Below, in pieces: positions 4,115 to 5,760 of a DNA stretch of 5,760 nucleotides. The stretch lies in contig CALPIR020000154.1 of the NCBI GenBank assembly GCA_943323675.2, positions 1 to 5,760 on the forward strand, written 5' to 3'. Under the pieces are notes generated by a model. That model ran no database searches, was not told where the DNA came from, and saw nothing but the letters and a program-made list of their open reading frames with translations. Every line of letters begins with the position of its first letter. Positions within the stretch are counted from its first letter, which is position 1. The stretch is from Chitinophaga pinensis (GTDB lineage: Bacteria > Bacteroidota > Bacteroidia > UKL13-3). Position numbers and translations under genes: made by a program.

Positions 4115-5760
4115 ATTTGCTTTTGTTTATGCTGCTTGCACCATTTTTTGTAAGTGCACAGCAAGTGCGTTTTATCGAAAATAAAGGGCAATGGGAAAGT
4201 AATATTTTATACAAAGCAGATATTCCTGGTGGCGATTTGTATATTACTAATCAAGGTATAGTTTACAATTTGGTTGATGAGCATGCATTACATGAGCATC
4301 AGCATAATAAAGTGGAGTCGGCCATACAGGCTCATGCAATATTTATAAATTTTGTTGGGTCTAATTCCTCCTTTACACACCATACTTTTAACCCTTTTGT
4401 TACCCAATACAATTACTATATTGGCAACAATGAAGCCAAGTGGGCTGCAGGTGTAAAGGCCTATCAAAAAATAGTATTGCGAAATATTTATCCGCAAATT
4501 GATTTTGAAATTGCAGGAGAAAACGGTGGCGTTAAAACTGCATTCATCCTCAGGCAGGGTGCACAAACAGCAAACATTAAACTGGCCTACCATGGAGCAA
4601 ATAAACTCAACTTGGTTAATGGAGAGCTATTGGTTCAGCATTCTTTAGGCCATATTAAAGAATTTCAACCCATTACATTTATTAGCAACGGATTTAAACA
4701 GGAGCAAGTTGCCAGCCAATATATTTTAAACAACGACACCTTAAGTTATCAGGTATTCTTAAATAAAGGGTTATCATATAATGATAGTTTAATCATTGAT
4801 CCATCTATTGTGTTTAGTACCTTTAGTGGTTCGGTTGCGGATAATTTTGGGTTTACTGCAACGCATGATTATTTAGGCAATGCCTATGGAGGTGGAACAG
4901 TATATAATATTAATTTTCCGGTAACCTCAGGAGCTTACCAATTAACATATGGAGGAGGCAGTGATTTTAATGATGGACCTGCACGCGATGTTGGTATACT
5001 AAAGTTTTCGGCAAATGGAACCCAGCTTTTGTATGCCACATATTTAGGCGGTTCGGGTAACGAGCAGCCACATAGTATGAGTTGCGATGCAGCAGGTAAC
5101 TTATACATCATGGGTACTACTAAATCAACCAACTTTCCATATAGGTTAGGCGTTGATAATTCGCAAAATGGCAATTACGATTTATTTGTGAGTTGCCTCA
5201 GCGCAAATGGCAATACGTTACGTTATTCAACTTACTTGGGTGGTGCTCAAAACGATGGGTTTAACAACCATGGAACAAACGATAAAAAAAATCAGCTTAC
5301 GTATAATTTTGGCGATGAGTATAGGGGTGATATTCGTTTGGATGCTTCGGGTAATGTATACATAGCCACCGTTACGGCAAGTAATCAAACACAAAGTTTA
5401 CCGATTATTAATGCTACTCAAGCCACCTTTGGTGGTGCAGGGCAGGATGGTTGGGTAATTAAACTTAACAGCCAACTTAGCACCATTTTATTGAGTACAT
5501 ATTTGGGAGGTAGCGGTTTCGATGCGGCCTATGGATTGCGAGTGGAGGCCGATAATTTTTATGTTACGGGTGGTACATTAAGTTCCAATTTGCCTAACAG
5601 TTCATTGTCTGCTTATAAAGGCGGTGTTGATGGATACATTGCCATGTTCAACCAAAGTGGTGGTGTAATAACACATCAAAAAACAATTTATGTGGGTACC
5701 CTAAATTACGATCAAGCATATTTTGTATATACCGATAAAGATAAAAATGTATATGTAACA
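4096..5760 (+). CDS. Secreted SBBP (beta-propeller) repeat protein with N-terminal DUF7948-like domain, 3' end outside the window
   Basis: The frame is open for 555 codons to the window edge, so the protein is incomplete. A Sec signal peptide fits residues 1-21: lysines at 2 and 6, a hydrophobic core LLLFMLLAPFF, and cleavage after VSA before QQ. The mature part opens with FIENKGQW (26-33) and runs to IIDPSIVFSTF (about 233-243), the usual layout of the domain that precedes SBBP repeats. Then come beta-propeller-like repeats marked by YLGG at 316, 380 and 469, with DAAGNLYI and DASGNVYI strands and NFP turns. This family is usually exported by Bacteroidota, often ending in a type IX secretion sorting domain, which would lie past the window. 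The start is set at TTG 4096: an in-frame stop lies at 4069-4071 and the first in-frame ATG (4129, residue 12) would remove the charged part of the signal peptide. Its function is unknown; adhesion or a cell-surface role is a guess. Confidence 0.9.
   Translation, partial: MKYTIKYLLLFMLLAPFFVSAQQVRFIENKGQWESNILYKADIPGGDLYITNQGIVYNLVDEHALHEHQHNKVESAIQAHAIFINFVGSNSSFTHHTFNPFVTQYNYYIGNNEAKWAAGVKAYQKIVLRNIYPQIDFEIAGENGGVKTAFILRQGAQTANIKLAYHGANKLNLVNGELLVQHSLGHIKEFQPITFISNGFKQEQVASQYILNNDTLSYQVFLNKGLSYNDSLIIDPSIVFSTFSGSVADNFGFTATHDYLGNAYGGGTVYNINFPVTSGAYQLTYGGGSDFNDGPARDVGILKFSANGTQLLYATYLGGSGNEQPHSMSCDAAGNLYIMGTTKSTNFPYRLGVDNSQNGNYDLFVSCLSANGNTLRYSTYLGGAQNDGFNNHGTNDKKNQLTYNFGDEYRGDIRLDASGNVYIATVTASNQTQSLPIINATQATFGGAGQDGWVIKLNSQLSTILLSTYLGGSGFDAAYGLRVEADNFYVTGGTLSSNLPNSSLSAYKGGVDGYIAMFNQSGGVITHQKTIYVGTLNYDQAYFVYTDKDKNVYVT

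Noticed and set aside
4024..4191. 56-codon 5' extension of the sirtuin reading frame
   Set aside because: Sirtuins of this class begin a few residues before GAGIS, as the ATG at 4021-4023 does. The extension has no family similarity and overlaps the signal-peptide region of the divergent gene.
4288..4593. Minus-strand open frame of 101 codons
   Set aside because: It is antisense to the DUF7948-like domain of the SBBP gene, whose translation is clearly protein-like; the antisense product has no motifs.
4935..5174. Minus-strand open frame of 79 codons
   Set aside because: It is antisense to the first SBBP repeats and has no features of its own.

Overview
The window looks like a chromosomal segment of a Bacteroidota bacterium. 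It is AT-rich, and none of its genes has a purine-rich Shine-Dalgarno site before its start. It carries an EF-P of the Bacteroidota type (asparagine at the tip loop), a sirtuin of the zinc-less form with an LRPHIVWFGE block, and the start of a large secreted protein of the DUF7948/SBBP-repeat family that is common in gliding and type IX secreting Bacteroidota. The genus cannot be told from this sequence.

Layout: (1) 1-124: a possible 15-residue tail of an upstream gene, then a leader holding a promoter-like box and a 7-bp dyad. (2) 125-685: efp, complete, closed by a clear intrinsic terminator at 704-728. (3) 729-1072: noncoding, with a cluster of nested inverted repeats at 863-934 and a stem just before the next gene. 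(4) 1073-2518: a complete aldehyde dehydrogenase of the ALDH8 / 2-aminomuconate semialdehyde type. (5) 2519-3339: about 820 bp without a gene, dominated by two head-to-tail copies of a ~317-bp repeat whose 3' two-thirds is ~94% identical and whose 5' third is much more diverged. (6) 3340-4023, minus strand: a class III (CobB/SIRT5-like) sirtuin with deacylase specificity residues but no zinc cysteines. (7) 4024-4095: a 72-bp divergent intergenic region. (8) 4096-5760, plus strand: the first 555 codons of a secreted SBBP-repeat protein that runs off the window and probably starts at TTG.

The genes do not form one operon or pathway: a translation factor, an NAD+-dependent catabolic dehydrogenase, an NAD+-dependent protein deacylase and a surface or secreted protein sit side by side. 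The dehydrogenase (kynurenine route) and the sirtuin both use NAD+, but they are separated by the repeats and lie on opposite strands, so a functional link is only conjecture. No defence, phage or complete mobile system is visible. The least explained item is the tandem noncoding repeat with its conserved hairpins.
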